59,503 bases of DNA from an uncultured Bacteroides sp. (GTDB lineage Bacteria > Bacteroidota > Bacteroidia > Bacteroidales > Bacteroidaceae), in NCBI GenBank assembly GCA_949285075.1, contig CASDXF010000016.1, positions 1-59,503 of the forward strand, given 5' to 3'. The translations under genes were made by a program, and so were the position numbers. A model generated the notes under the pieces. It saw only the letters and a list, made by a program, of their open reading frames with translations, did no database searches and had not been told where the DNA came from. This document shows, piece by piece, positions 1-8,747 of the stretch. The first letter of the stretch is position 1. Every line of letters begins with the position of its first letter.

Positions 1-65
1 TAGAAATACGGTAGAAAAATATGGCGGACAACTATATCCGACTGCACATAGCCGGATTTTGGACA

Positions 66-95
66 AATAAAAAAGCCACTGAAAATCAGCGGCTT
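66..95 (-). terminator. Rho-independent terminator of mnmE
   Basis: Ten-base arms at 73-82 and 86-95 (one G-U-type mismatch) form a hairpin. On the minus strand it is followed by a T-rich stretch (complement of 66-72). It lies about 45 bp beyond the mnmE stop codon. Positions 1-65 hold nothing I can identify. Confidence 0.7.
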
Positions 96-137
96 CATTA
101 TAGTTGGTTCTAATTCGTTGCAGTTAATTGCGATATA

Positions 138-1589
138 TCATTTCCCGATGCAAAAATTTCTGAATATATTCTGCAACACCATATCGTTAGTAACTTCGCC
201 AATAATATCTGAAAGGTGAAAGATAACCTCCTTTACATCCTGCCCAAGCAAATCATTGGGGATTTGCGACTTCAGCCCATCCTGCACACGATGTATCGCT
301 TCCAACGCATTAGTTAAAGCCTCATAATGGCGCACATTTGTAACAATGACATCATTGGGAGTAATCATGGGAAGTTGAATAGCACTCACCAACATCTCTT
401 CCAACCGACATATACCCACCCTATGCTTGGCTGAAATAAAGAGCATGTCTGCCGACTGCCGAAGAACGGATTGCCTTGAAAACGAATCAGCGGATATTAA
501 AGAGTGAGACAATTGATTCTGAAACAACGACTCAAGGGACGCTTTTCGAACCTCATCTATCGCATCGGCTTTATTGAAGATGACGATTACATGCTTGCCT
601 TCGCAATGCGGAAGGACTTTTTTTGAGCATTGAAGTATCTGCTTCTCTGTATCCAACGCGTCTATTATCCAAAGTACAATTTCCGCTTGCCGCATCTTCT
701 GGAAGGTACGTTCTATTCCTAGATTCTCAACAATGTCACGCGTATCTCTAATTCCCGCCGTATCGATGAACCGGAAAGTGACGCCTCCAATATTAACCGC
801 GTCCTCAATGACATCGCGGGTTGTTCCGTGAATGTCGCTGACAATGGCTTTTTCTTCATTCAACAAGACGTTCAACAAAGTGGACTTTCCGGCATTCGTT
901 TCGCCGACAATGGCGACCGGAACACCATTCTTCAACACATTGCCAACGTGAAAAGAATTCGCCAAACGAGAAATTACCTTTTCTATCTCGTCAGACAGGA
1001 CGTACAAGGCCTGACGATCGGCAAACTCGACATCCTCTTCGCTGAAATCAAGCTCCAGTTCTATCATGGAAATAAAGTGAAGCAGCTTGGAACGCAGCTC
1101 GGCCAACTCCTTACTAAAGCCGCCGCGCATCTGGTTCATCGCCAACCGATGAGTGGCGGCGGAAGACGAAGCGATGAGGTCGGCCACGGCTTCGGCCTGA
1201 CTTAAATCCATTTTCCCGTTAAGGAAAGCGCGCTGTGTATATTCACCCGGATGAGCCATGCGGCAGCCATTCTCCAGAAGCAGCTGCATGACACGTTGGA
1301 GGATGTAGGCGGAGCCGTGGCAGGATATCTCCGTACTGTCCTCTCCCGTATATGAATGCGGCGCGCGGAAAAGGGTAACGAGCACCTCGTCGACAAGGGC
1401 ATCTCCGTCATAGATGCGCCCGAAAGTAACCGTATTAGGTTGACGCTCCTCGAAAGGAAGGTCACCCGAAGCGGGCTTAAAGATGCGGCCTGTGACGGTA
1501 ATCGCTTCCGGACCGGATACACGAATTACTCCGATGGCCCCGCCCTGCGCCGTAGCGATGGCGCAAATTGTTTCTTGATTCCTCTCCAT
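138..1589 (-). CDS. mnmE: tRNA modification GTPase MnmE
   Basis: MnmE works with MnmG to add carboxymethylaminomethyl groups to the wobble uridine of certain tRNAs, in the cytoplasm. The 483-aa product has the full family architecture. The N-terminal tetrahydrofolate-binding domain begins MERNQETICAIAT. A helical domain is interrupted by a Ras-like G domain with G1 GETNAGKS (229-236), G2 TTRD (256-259), G3 DTAG (276-279) and G4 NKAD (339-342). The C-terminal CIGK carries the conserved catalytic cysteine at residue 480. Length is normal and the frame is intact. It appears monocistronic, with a hairpin terminator just downstream and a promoter-like TATTTTTG (complement of 1642-1649) about 55 bp upstream. 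No other member of the pathway is in the window. Confidence 0.98.
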   Translation of the reverse strand: MERNQETICAIATAQGGAIGVIRVSGPEAITVTGRIFKPASGDLPFEERQPNTVTFGRIYDGDALVDEVLVTLFRAPHSYTGEDSTEISCHGSAYILQRVMQLLLENGCRMAHPGEYTQRAFLNGKMDLSQAEAVADLIASSSAATHRLAMNQMRGGFSKELAELRSKLLHFISMIELELDFSEEDVEFADRQALYVLSDEIEKVISRLANSFHVGNVLKNGVPVAIVGETNAGKSTLLNVLLNEEKAIVSDIHGTTRDVIEDAVNIGGVTFRFIDTAGIRDTRDIVENLGIERTFQKMRQAEIVLWIIDALDTEKQILQCSKKVLPHCEGKHVIVIFNKADAIDEVRKASLESLFQNQLSHSLISADSFSRQSVLRQSADMLFISAKHRVGICRLEEMLVSAIQLPMITPNDVIVTNVRHYEALTNALEAIHRVQDGLKSQIPNDLLGQDVKEVIFHLSDIIGEVTNDMVLQNIFRNFCIGK

Positions 1590-1844
1590 TTCTTCAGTTT
1601 CTTATATCGGCCTATTCCGAAACAGACGTTCATTGAGGCGGCAAAAATAGGAAACAATGAACAAATATCCGCTATGCCATCCGTTAAAACGGACATTTTT
1701 TCGTAAGACAGCGCATGGATTGGAGGCGGAGCGATATTGTCGCTTAAAAACTTTAATCGTACATTCGCGTGGCCGCTTGGCGCACTGAAGAGCCCTTCAT
1801 CCGCTCCAAACGGCCGAACATCACTCATTTTATTCCTCAAACGT

Positions 1845-2303
1845 ATGAAACAGGATTTTGACTACCGCAACGTGCCTTTCGGCTTTCTCCATTGCCTCAA
1901 CCAAGCCTGCCCGCGGGCGGAGGAGTGCGTAAGGCATCAACTCGTGAAGCTTATACCCGCCGAGCGCGTATCGATAAGCGCGCTCAATCCCGCGTTGGCG
2001 AGCGAAAACGGGAAGGGTTGCCCCTACTTCTTGGAAGACAAGCTCGTGCGTTACGCCGCGGGGACGAAGCGTCTGCTCGACAACGTGCCGCAAAAGGACG
2101 CCATATACATCAAGGATCGCATGCTCGCCCACTTCGGGCGGAACAATTTCTACCGTTTCCGCAACAAGCAACGCCTGATAAGCCCCGAAGAACAGGAATA
2201 TATCCGCAAACTTTTCCGCAGCAGGGGCATCAACGAGGAGCCAACGTACGAGGAGTATATCGAACAGTATGAATGGGAATCAACCCAAAAGCGAGGGGAC
2301 TGA
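1845..2303 (+). CDS. Uncharacterised Bacteroidales protein (DUF6078-like)
   Basis: This encodes a 152-aa soluble protein without signal peptide or membrane segment. I chose the ATG at 1845; an open frame runs back to 1737 but the extra 36 residues look non-coding. The protein begins MKQDFDYRNVPFGFLHC and has a cysteine-rich N-terminus (Cys17, Cys22, Cys28, Cys59). From memory it resembles the Bacteroidales family DUF6078, whose function is unknown. The cysteines might bind metal or an iron-sulphur cluster, but that is only inference. It stands alone, divergent from mnmE, and a 22-bp tandem repeat array starts 15 bp after its stop codon. Confidence 0.8.
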   Translation: MKQDFDYRNVPFGFLHCLNQACPRAEECVRHQLVKLIPAERVSISALNPALASENGKGCPYFLEDKLVRYAAGTKRLLDNVPQKDAIYIKDRMLAHFGRNNFYRFRNKQRLISPEEQEYIRKLFRSRGINEEPTYEEYIEQYEWESTQKRGD

Positions 2304-2318
2304 AAGGTCAACTTGCCG

Positions 2319-2494
2319 TTTTCTCCTGCTCATGAGAAACCTTTCTCCTGCCCATGAGAAACTTTTCTCCTGCCCGTGAGAAACTTTTCTCCTGCCTGTG
2401 AGAAACTTTTCTCTTGCCCATGAGGAATTTTTCTCTTGCCCATGAGGAATTTTTCTCCTGCCCGTGAGAAACTTTTCTCCTGCCCGTGAGAAAA
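2319..2494. repeat. Eight tandem 22-bp palindromic units
   Basis: Eight consecutive 22-bp units start at 2319, 2341, 2363, 2385, 2407, 2429, 2451 and 2473. Each is an interrupted palindrome: TTTCTC, a spacer close to CTGCCCRT, then GAGAAA. Units 5 and 6 (2407-2450) share variant arms ending GAGGAAT, so they probably arose by duplication within the array. A minus-strand frame stays open through the array only because the unit lacks stop codons; I do not call it a gene. Confidence 0.95.
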
Positions 2495-2594
2495 CTAAAG
2501 AAAAAGCGCTTGTCCGATGGAAGGTATAACCAACTCTTCGGCGGACAGGCTATCAACCGAATATTTACTATAATATAAAGTTAAGGATATAAAC

Positions 2595-2987
2595 ATGAGA
2601 CTACATCACATTGCCATCTGGACATTCCGTCTGGAAGAACTCAGAGAGTTCTACGTCCGCTTCTTCGGAGGACGGAGTAACGAAAAGTACACGAACCCGA
2701 AGAAAGGGTTCGAATCTTATTTCATCACTCTCGACGACGGCGTCGCGTTGGAGCTGATGAGTCGGACCGATGTTCAGGACACGCCGATAGAAGAGAACAG
2801 ACGGGGACTGACCCACCTTGCCTTTTCCTTCCCGAGCCGTGAGGAGGTTCTCCGATTTACGGAACTGATGCGAGGCGAAGGGTACACCATAGCGGGAGAG
2901 CCCCGCACCTCGGGCGACGGGTACTTCGAAAGCGTGGTGCTCGACCCCGACGGGAACAGGATAGAGTGCGTGTACCGGAAAGAATGA
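2595..2987 (+). CDS. VOC (glyoxalase/bleomycin-resistance) family protein
   Basis: A 130-aa single vicinal-oxygen-chelate protein built of two beta-alpha-beta-beta-beta modules. The usual metal ligand positions are present: His5 (MRLHH), Glu53 (ALELM), His74 (LTHLAF) and Glu124 (NRIECVY), so a divalent-metal enzyme is likely. The ending DPDGNRIECVY is typical of the family. Substrates cannot be read from sequence; glyoxalase-like lyase, isomerase or dioxygenase activities all occur in this fold. It is cytoplasmic and monocistronic. It lies between the 22-bp repeat array and a long inverted repeat, and is convergent with the MaoC gene. Confidence 0.92.
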   Translation: MRLHHIAIWTFRLEELREFYVRFFGGRSNEKYTNPKKGFESYFITLDDGVALELMSRTDVQDTPIEENRRGLTHLAFSFPSREEVLRFTELMRGEGYTIAGEPRTSGDGYFESVVLDPDGNRIECVYRKE

Positions 2988-2996
2988 CGACCGGTT

Positions 2997-3080
2997 GCTT
3001 ATGATTTATTTCACCAGTTCCCCACCCCAATATCCTCAGCGGGAAAATGAGGGCACGGAATGGTGAAATAAACCGTAAGC
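2997..3080. terminator. Long inverted repeat between convergent genes
   Basis: Two 20-base arms at 2997-3016 and 3061-3080 are complementary except at two positions, with a 44-base loop. They fill the gap between the convergent VOC and MaoC genes, a position expected for a bidirectional terminator. Neither side has a T-run, so another role is possible. Confidence 0.55.
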
Positions 3081-3090
3081 CCTAAGCGGG

Positions 3091-3555
3091 TCAGTCAAAG
3101 TAATACAGGAACGTGGCGATTCCCTCCAACGCCTTCTTCCGCTGGTCCTTGATTTCGATGGCGAACTTAATCTCCGCCTTCGCCACTCCCCGAAGGTTCG
3201 TCAGCGAATGCAGCGTCGTCCGCAAGCGTATGCTCTGCCCCGACAAAACGGCTTGTCCGAACTTCATCTTATCCATGCCGTAATTAATCATCATCCTCAG
3301 GTTGTGCACTTCAATAATCTGATTCCACAGATAAGGAAGCATGGACAGCGTCAAGTAACCATGCGCAATCGTGCTCTTGTACGGGCTGTCGGTCTTGGCT
3401 CGCTCCGTATCCACATGAATCCATTGATGGTCTAACGTAGCGTCGGCAAACAGATTAATGCGCTCCTGCGAAAGTTCCACATAGTCGGAGACGCCTATCT
3501 CCTGCCCTACCAGTTTCTCAAACTCCTCGTATGAGTTAATAATCACTTTTTCCAT
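3091..3555 (-). CDS. MaoC-family hot-dog dehydratase
   Basis: A 154-aa single hot-dog-fold protein of the MaoC/(R)-specific enoyl-CoA hydratase type. The hydratase signature is visible as FADATLDHQWIHVD with the catalytic Asp and His, followed by KSTIAHGYLTLSM. Family members hydrate trans-2-enoyl-CoA or related thioesters; the substrate here is not predictable. I use the ATG at 3555, because the frame upstream begins only with TTG. A TAAGTTTG box on the minus strand (complement of 3608-3615) could be its -7 element. No fatty-acid or polyhydroxyalkanoate genes are adjacent. Confidence 0.9.
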   Translation of the reverse strand: MEKVIINSYEEFEKLVGQEIGVSDYVELSQERINLFADATLDHQWIHVDTERAKTDSPYKSTIAHGYLTLSMLPYLWNQIIEVHNLRMMINYGMDKMKFGQAVLSGQSIRLRTTLHSLTNLRGVAKAEIKFAIEIKDQRKKALEGIATFLYYFD

Positions 3556-3695
3556 TGTCTCATTCTTTTTATGGGGGTTATACAATCTTCTCCGTCACTG
3601 TAGCGGGCAAACTTACGGATAAATATTGATTTTCCCGCCTCGTTCCGCGACTTTGTTATACTTTTGCATCCTCAAAGACCCATTATCGGCGAACG

Positions 3696-5351
3696 ATGAA
3701 CCAACAGGCAACGATCATACACGCTTTCAGTCAACCCGTCTCCCACATTTCCCTGCCGGAGAAGTTCACTTATCCCTTCCATTATACGCCTCACCCCTTG
3801 TGCGTGTTGGCCGCGGAAGAAGTGAAGGACTATCTGCGTTCCCGTCAAGAGTGGGCGGACGAACTGGAAGAGGGAAAGATGTTCGGCGTACTGGTCGTGC
3901 GGGCCGTAAACGGAAGCGTCGGCTACCTCGCCGCCTTCTCGGGAAACCTTGCGGGAAAGAACCTGCACCCCTTTTTCGTGCCGCCCGTCTATGACCTGTC
4001 GCGACCGCAAGGTTTCTTCAAGATAGAAGAAGAGCGAATTTCCGGCATCAACCGGCGCGTCGAAGAGTTAGCCAACGACATGGCCTACCTGAACCTGAAA
4101 CGGCGGCTAGAAGCCGACACGGCCGAAGCCTCAGCCGAGCTCGCCCGCGTGAAGGCGGATATGAAAGCCGCCAAAGCTGAGCGTGAACGTCGCCGCAACT
4201 CCTCCCCCACCCTTTCGGACAATGAACGGGCGGCGCTCATCAAGGAAAGCCAACACCAAAAAGCCAGTCTCAAACGGTTAGAACGGGAATGGAAAGCGAG
4301 GATAGAAAGCCTGCGAAAAGAGATTTCCACCTTTGAGGACGAGATAGAACGGCTGAAAGCCGAGCGCCGGGAACGTTCCGCCGCGCTGCAGCAACGGCTG
4401 TTCGAACAGTTCCGGATGCTGAACGCCCGGGGTGAAACGAAAGACCTGCGCGACATCTTCAGGGAAACGGCGGGAAAAGTTCCGCCCGCGGGAGCCGGAG
4501 AGTGCGCCCTGCCCAAACTGCTCCAATACGCCTATCTACACCGCCTTCATCCTTTGGCGATGGCGGAATTCTGGTGGGGCCACTCACCGAAAACCGAGAT
4601 ACGCTATCACGGCTACTACTATCCTTCCTGCAAAGGAAAGTGCGAACCCATCCTCCGTCACATGCTGCAAGGACTGGAAGTGGAAGAGAACCCGTTGGCC
4701 GCCTCATCATGCGACGCGGAGCTAGAGACACTATTCGAGGATGAATGGCTCTTGGTGGTCAACAAGCCCGCTGGCATGCTGTCCGTACCCGGAAAAGACG
4801 TGGAAGCCGACTCGGTGTACCGACGCATGCGTGAAAAATATCCCGAAGCCACCGGACCGCTGATTGTCCACCGTCTGGACATGAGCACATCCGGCCTACT
4901 AATCATAGCCAAGACGAAGAAGGCGCACGCCCGACTGCAAGCGCAATTCGAGAAACGAAGCGTAAAGAAACGGTATGTAGCCCTATTGGATTGCAGCGAA
5001 CGGCGGACTCCACTCGAAGAAACCGGAAGAATTGAGCTCCCGCTTTGCCCAAATCCGTCCGACCGTCCCCGCCAAATGGTCAACGAAGAATACGGTAAAC
5101 CCGCCGTCACGGATTACCGGATATTGCGTCGCTCAGCAAATCGGGCGCGTGTACTGTTCTATCCCCTGACCGGACGCACTCATCAGTTGCGGATACATGC
5201 CGCGCATCCCGCGGGATTGGGATGCCCCATCATAGGCGACGAGCTATATGGCAAAAAAGCCCACCGTCTCTGCCTGCACGCCGAATATATCGAATTTCGG
5301 CATCCCATTTACGGAGAAATCATTTGCCTGCAAAAAGAAGCGGAATTCTAG
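3696..5351 (+). CDS. RluA-family pseudouridine synthase with long N-terminal extension
   Basis: A 551-aa protein whose C-terminal half is a RluA-type RNA pseudouridine synthase. It has the LLVVNKPAGMLSVPG entry motif, the catalytic HRLDMSTSG loop and the RTHQLRIHAAHPAG motif. The first half is unusual: an N-terminal segment with FGVLVV and YLAAFSG followed by a long charged coiled coil (roughly residues 130-240). RluA enzymes are normally 220-330 aa. I recall similarly extended members in Bacteroidetes, so this is not a chance fusion. The RNA target (23S rRNA or tRNA) cannot be assigned, so no symbol is given. A TACTTTTG promoter box lies at 3659-3666, 30 bp before the ATG. Confidence 0.93.
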   Translation: MNQQATIIHAFSQPVSHISLPEKFTYPFHYTPHPLCVLAAEEVKDYLRSRQEWADELEEGKMFGVLVVRAVNGSVGYLAAFSGNLAGKNLHPFFVPPVYDLSRPQGFFKIEEERISGINRRVEELANDMAYLNLKRRLEADTAEASAELARVKADMKAAKAERERRRNSSPTLSDNERAALIKESQHQKASLKRLEREWKARIESLRKEISTFEDEIERLKAERRERSAALQQRLFEQFRMLNARGETKDLRDIFRETAGKVPPAGAGECALPKLLQYAYLHRLHPLAMAEFWWGHSPKTEIRYHGYYYPSCKGKCEPILRHMLQGLEVEENPLAASSCDAELETLFEDEWLLVVNKPAGMLSVPGKDVEADSVYRRMREKYPEATGPLIVHRLDMSTSGLLIIAKTKKAHARLQAQFEKRSVKKRYVALLDCSERRTPLEETGRIELPLCPNPSDRPRQMVNEEYGKPAVTDYRILRRSANRARVLFYPLTGRTHQLRIHAAHPAGLGCPIIGDELYGKKAHRLCLHAEYIEFRHPIYGEIICLQKEAEF

Positions 5352-5374
5352 GCGCATCATTACCGTCACCGGGC

Positions 5375-6730
5375 TCAAGAAGCGGAAAGCGCCGCCATCC
5401 GCTTCAATTTACGATAGACAAAGATGAAAGCCGGAACAAGAAATAAGTCCGCCGCCATCCATGCTGTCGGGTCACCAAAGCAAACCGCTATAAAGCCGAA
5501 CGCCGGAACCGCATAAAGGCTGATAAGAATGCGGGCTATCATCTCCGATACACCCGAGAACATGGCAAGATTCGTAAACCCTACCCCCTGAATAGTGTAA
5601 CGAAGAATGCATAGCAAGCCCAACGCCGGGAAAAAACAGCAGGCCACGTGAAGGAACAGCGCCGTATCTTCCAATATCTCCACCTCCGACGGGTCTACGA
5701 ATATCAAAGCAAAATACTTGGAGCATGTCATCAATATGACAAAGGTAAATGCGGCGTAGGCCATCATCATCAAGCCGCTTGCCTTGATGCCTTGCCATAC
5801 ACGCTCAGGTTTTCCCGCCCCGTAATTCTGTCCGCTATAGGTGGCCATCGCGATGCCCAGACTCTCGAAGGTACAGATGAAGAACATCTTGATGCGCATG
5901 GCTGAAGTAAAAGCCGCCACGCAAGCTGTACCCAACGCATTATTCGCACTCTGGAGCATAATGCTGCCGATAGCCGTAATGGAAAACTGCAAGCCCATAG
6001 GCACGCCGATGTAAAGCAACGTCTTGGCCAACTTTGGCTGAAAACGGCGTTCACGCGAGTTTCCTTGCAAAATCTTGAAACGCCGGTTCATATAGATATA
6101 GCACAACATCGCCGAACATCCCTGCGAAAACACGGTGGCAATAGCCGCACCCGCTACTCCCCAACCAAGAACCAGAATGCAGAAAAGGTCGAGCACGATA
6201 TTCAGCACGGCAGACAAGAGCAGAAACCAAAACGGCGTCTTACTGTCGCCCAACGCGCGGATGATGCTCGACAGGAGATTATAAAAAAAGGTGGCGGGCA
6301 CACCGATGAATGTCACCAGCAGGTAAGCGTACGCGCCCTCGAAAATATTCTCCGGCGTACGCATCATACGAAGGATGCCTGAACAAAAAACACTCGTAAC
6401 CACAGCAATCATAACCGACATGCCGACGGCTAACTTCAGGCTAACGGCTACGTAACTACGCATCGTACTATAATCGTGCGCGCCGAACTTCTGCGCGACA
6501 GGAATACCGAAACCGGCGCAACAACCATTGCAGAACCCTAGAATGAGAAAAACAACCGATGTACTGGCGCCCACCGAGGCCAACGCGTCAATACCCAAGA
6601 ACTTTCCTACAATCGCGGCATCCACCATCGAATAGGTCTGCTGTAACAGATTGCCAAGTAAAAGCGGTAAAGTGAATTTCAATATCAGAGGCAAAGCGGG
6701 CCCCGCCGTCATCTCTTTTGAACTTGCCAT
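5375..6730 (-). CDS. MATE family efflux transporter
   Basis: A 451-aa inner-membrane protein with about twelve hydrophobic helices and the typical MATE start (PLILKFTLPLLLGNLLQQTYSMVDAAIVGKFLG). MATE proteins extrude cationic drugs or metabolites in exchange for Na+ or H+; the substrate is not readable here. The gene begins 23 bp after trkH stops on the same strand, so the two are probably cotranscribed, although no functional link is obvious. The N-terminus is short and intact. Its 3' end is convergent with the pseudouridine synthase gene, 23 bp away. Confidence 0.93.
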   Translation of the reverse strand: MASSKEMTAGPALPLILKFTLPLLLGNLLQQTYSMVDAAIVGKFLGIDALASVGASTSVVFLILGFCNGCCAGFGIPVAQKFGAHDYSTMRSYVAVSLKLAVGMSVMIAVVTSVFCSGILRMMRTPENIFEGAYAYLLVTFIGVPATFFYNLLSSIIRALGDSKTPFWFLLLSAVLNIVLDLFCILVLGWGVAGAAIATVFSQGCSAMLCYIYMNRRFKILQGNSRERRFQPKLAKTLLYIGVPMGLQFSITAIGSIMLQSANNALGTACVAAFTSAMRIKMFFICTFESLGIAMATYSGQNYGAGKPERVWQGIKASGLMMMAYAAFTFVILMTCSKYFALIFVDPSEVEILEDTALFLHVACCFFPALGLLCILRYTIQGVGFTNLAMFSGVSEMIARILISLYAVPAFGFIAVCFGDPTAWMAADLFLVPAFIFVYRKLKRMAALSAS

Positions 6731-6753
6731 AACACAATCCCCTACAAGATAGC

Positions 6754-8262
6754 CTATCTATTCTTCCAAAATCCCGGATAAAACAGCAACAATACGCTAA
6801 ATAGCTCCAAGCGTCCCAATAACATGAAAAAAGAAAGAATCCATTTCGCCGCATCAGGCAACCCGTTCCATGAATAAGAAGGACCGTAATCCCCCAAAGC
6901 CAACCCCGCGTTCCCAATACTGGAAATGGTCAAGCTGATGGATTCAACAAAGCCTACGCCAAGAAACATAAGAACAAGCCAACCGACAAGTGTCAGAATC
7001 ATATAGAAAGCGAAAAAAAGAAGTACGGTGAAAACGACCGACGAAGCCACCGAACGCCTGTTCACTCTCACCGAAAGTACTATATTAGGATGAAGCAGAC
7101 GCTTAAACTCATTCCGTATAGTCCGAGCCACGATTAGCAGACGAAGGTTCTTTATACCGCCACTCGTGGAGCCTGTACATCCACCGGAAAACATGGCCAC
7201 AAATAGCAATATCCAAGTAAACGGAGGCCAAAGATTAAAATCGTCCGTGGAAAATCCGCAGGATGTATGGAGAGTAACGACCTGAAACAAAGCCTTACGG
7301 AAAGCGGGTTCCCATTCATAATGATTCTGGAAGACAAGCCCCAACATAATAAGCAATGTCAAAATACCGATGGAAAGCAAAAACCAACGTGTCTCCTCAT
7401 CACGAACGAGAAAGCCGAACCGACCTTTAAGGCACATGAGAAAAAGAGAAAAGTTCATGCCCGCAAGAACCATAAAAGTGGCTATAACGTACTCAATAAA
7501 GGGAGAGTTCCAATAAGCCACACTTGCCTGCTTAGTAGAAAAGCCACCTGTCCCGACGGTACTGAATGAATGGCAAACGGCATCAAACAATCCCATCCCC
7601 CCTACCATTAATAAAATCGTCTCCGCCAATGTCAGTATCAAGTAAACCACCCACAGCCACTTAGCCATCACGGTTATTTTGGGATGTGTGCGGTCATGGG
7701 TCACCCCCGTCGATTCCGCGGAAAAGAGCTGAACCCCCCCTCCTGTAAAAATAGGCAAAACGGCGATAGTAAAGAAAACGATACCCAGTCCACCTATCCA
7801 ATGGGTCAGACAACGCCAAAAGTGCATTCCATGCGAAAGCGATTCAATGTCATCAAGCACCGTAGCTCCTGTAGTAGTGAAACCGGACATCGTCTCGAAA
7901 AAAGCGTCAGTAACCGTGTCGATACTCCCGCTTAAATAAAACGGAAGCATACCAAAGGTCGTGAAAAACACCCACGAAAGAGTGACTACACAATAACCGT
8001 CACGGCGATTCATCCGATTTTCGGCCCCGCGGCCGTAGAATAGCAAGGCGCCACCCACTATAGCGTTAATGCCGCAAGTATAGAGAAAATATTTATAGTC
8101 ATCTTCTCCATAAAACAGCGACACACCGGCGCAAGCCAACAGCATGGCTATTTCGATAAGCAACAGTACACCGAGCACCCGTCCTATCATTTTCGGGTTC
8201 AGCAAGCTATTCCCCTTATTCAGAGGACGCAGAACCGGGCTAGACACAAATTCTTCCATCAT
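6754..8262 (-). CDS. trkH: TrkH-family potassium uptake protein
   Basis: A 502-aa membrane subunit of a Trk/Ktr-type K+ uptake system. Multiple membrane spans enclose repeated pore loops with glycine filter residues, for example SGFTTTGATVL, STVGTGGFST and TSCGFSTDDF. Length and order fit TrkH. The usual cytoplasmic NAD-binding partner TrkA is not adjacent and must be encoded elsewhere. Two ATGs overlap at the start (8260-8262 and 8257-8259). A strong Shine-Dalgarno sequence sits 2 bp from the first and 5 bp from the second, so the second may be used. A TACCTTTG box (complement of 8313-8320) is a likely -7 element. The MATE gene follows. Confidence 0.95.
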   Translation of the reverse strand: MMEEFVSSPVLRPLNKGNSLLNPKMIGRVLGVLLLIEIAMLLACAGVSLFYGEDDYKYFLYTCGINAIVGGALLFYGRGAENRMNRRDGYCVVTLSWVFFTTFGMLPFYLSGSIDTVTDAFFETMSGFTTTGATVLDDIESLSHGMHFWRCLTHWIGGLGIVFFTIAVLPIFTGGGVQLFSAESTGVTHDRTHPKITVMAKWLWVVYLILTLAETILLMVGGMGLFDAVCHSFSTVGTGGFSTKQASVAYWNSPFIEYVIATFMVLAGMNFSLFLMCLKGRFGFLVRDEETRWFLLSIGILTLLIMLGLVFQNHYEWEPAFRKALFQVVTLHTSCGFSTDDFNLWPPFTWILLFVAMFSGGCTGSTSGGIKNLRLLIVARTIRNEFKRLLHPNIVLSVRVNRRSVASSVVFTVLLFFAFYMILTLVGWLVLMFLGVGFVESISLTISSIGNAGLALGDYGPSYSWNGLPDAAKWILSFFMLLGRLELFSVLLLFYPGFWKNR

Positions 8263-8264
8263 GT

Positions 8265-8271
8265 ACCTCCT
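8265..8271 (-). promoter_or_regulatory. Full Shine-Dalgarno sequence before trkH
   Basis: The minus strand reads AGGAGGT here, immediately before the trkH start codons. Bacteroidetes ribosomes generally sequester the anti-Shine-Dalgarno sequence and most genes lack such a site, so this one is unusual and helps fix the start. Confidence 0.7.
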
Positions 8272-8432
8272 ATTTTTCTTTACCGCTCATCGGAAAAACC
8301 GACAAACGCCCGCAAAGGTAGTCAATAATCTGAAAGGACGGCTAAAAGAGTTACCCGACTTTACCCCAAACGGTCATTAGGGTATTTTATGCCCTAAGTG
8401 TAAGGATGATCAAATTGCCAGAGTCCCTTTTG

Positions 8433-8615
8433 AAGAGGCTCTTTTCGAGCGTGTTTTTCGCTTCAGCGACGCGGAGAATTCACGTTAGCCCTTCTCCGTT
8501 TGTCAGCTCGCCCTGCGGCTCGCGACAGACAGCCCCACGGCTCGCGAGAAATAGGGCAGCGGCTCGCGAGAAATGGGGCTGTTTCCCAACGACGCAGCAA
8601 AACATTGACAATAAG
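8433..8615 (-). repeat. Short repeat element, copy a, with three 22-bp units
   Basis: This non-coding stretch upstream of trkH is the reverse-complement relative of 26,981-27,160. Shared landmarks on the minus strand are GGGAAACAGCC, three units repeating CGAGCCG every 22 bp (8513-8580), GCTGACAAACGGAGAAGG, GTGAATTCTCC and CGCTCGAAAAGA. Both copies are about 180 bp. No terminal inverted repeats or target duplications are evident to me. Confidence 0.85.
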
Positions 8616-8698
8616 GCATTTATCAAGTATAGCATTGTAGCGATGCTCCTGCTCCTATCCAGTAAGTTTCCTAACGCCGTCTACAAAAAGAAGGTGAA

Positions 8699-8747
8699 TA
8701 AAAAACCATTCGGCCGGATTTCCTCTAAAAAAGTCCGGCCAAACGGT
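8699..8747 (-). terminator. Rho-independent terminator of the glycosyltransferase
   Basis: Arms at about 8704-8721 and 8729-8747, containing GGCCGGA and TCCGGCC, form a strong hairpin. On the minus strand it is followed by TTTTTTATTCACC. It lies about 225 bp downstream of the broken glycosyltransferase. I see no gene between 8616 and 8972. Confidence 0.6.

Noticed and set aside
2319-2494. CRISPR array
   Set aside because: Units are contiguous 22-mers without unique spacers, the period is far too short, and no cas genes are present.
2308-2556. Minus-strand frame with a repeating 22-residue protein (RRKVSHGQEK type)
   Set aside because: Three 22-bp units equal 22 codons, so any stop-free repeat gives a periodic protein. 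There is no start context and the variation follows hairpin arms rather than codons.
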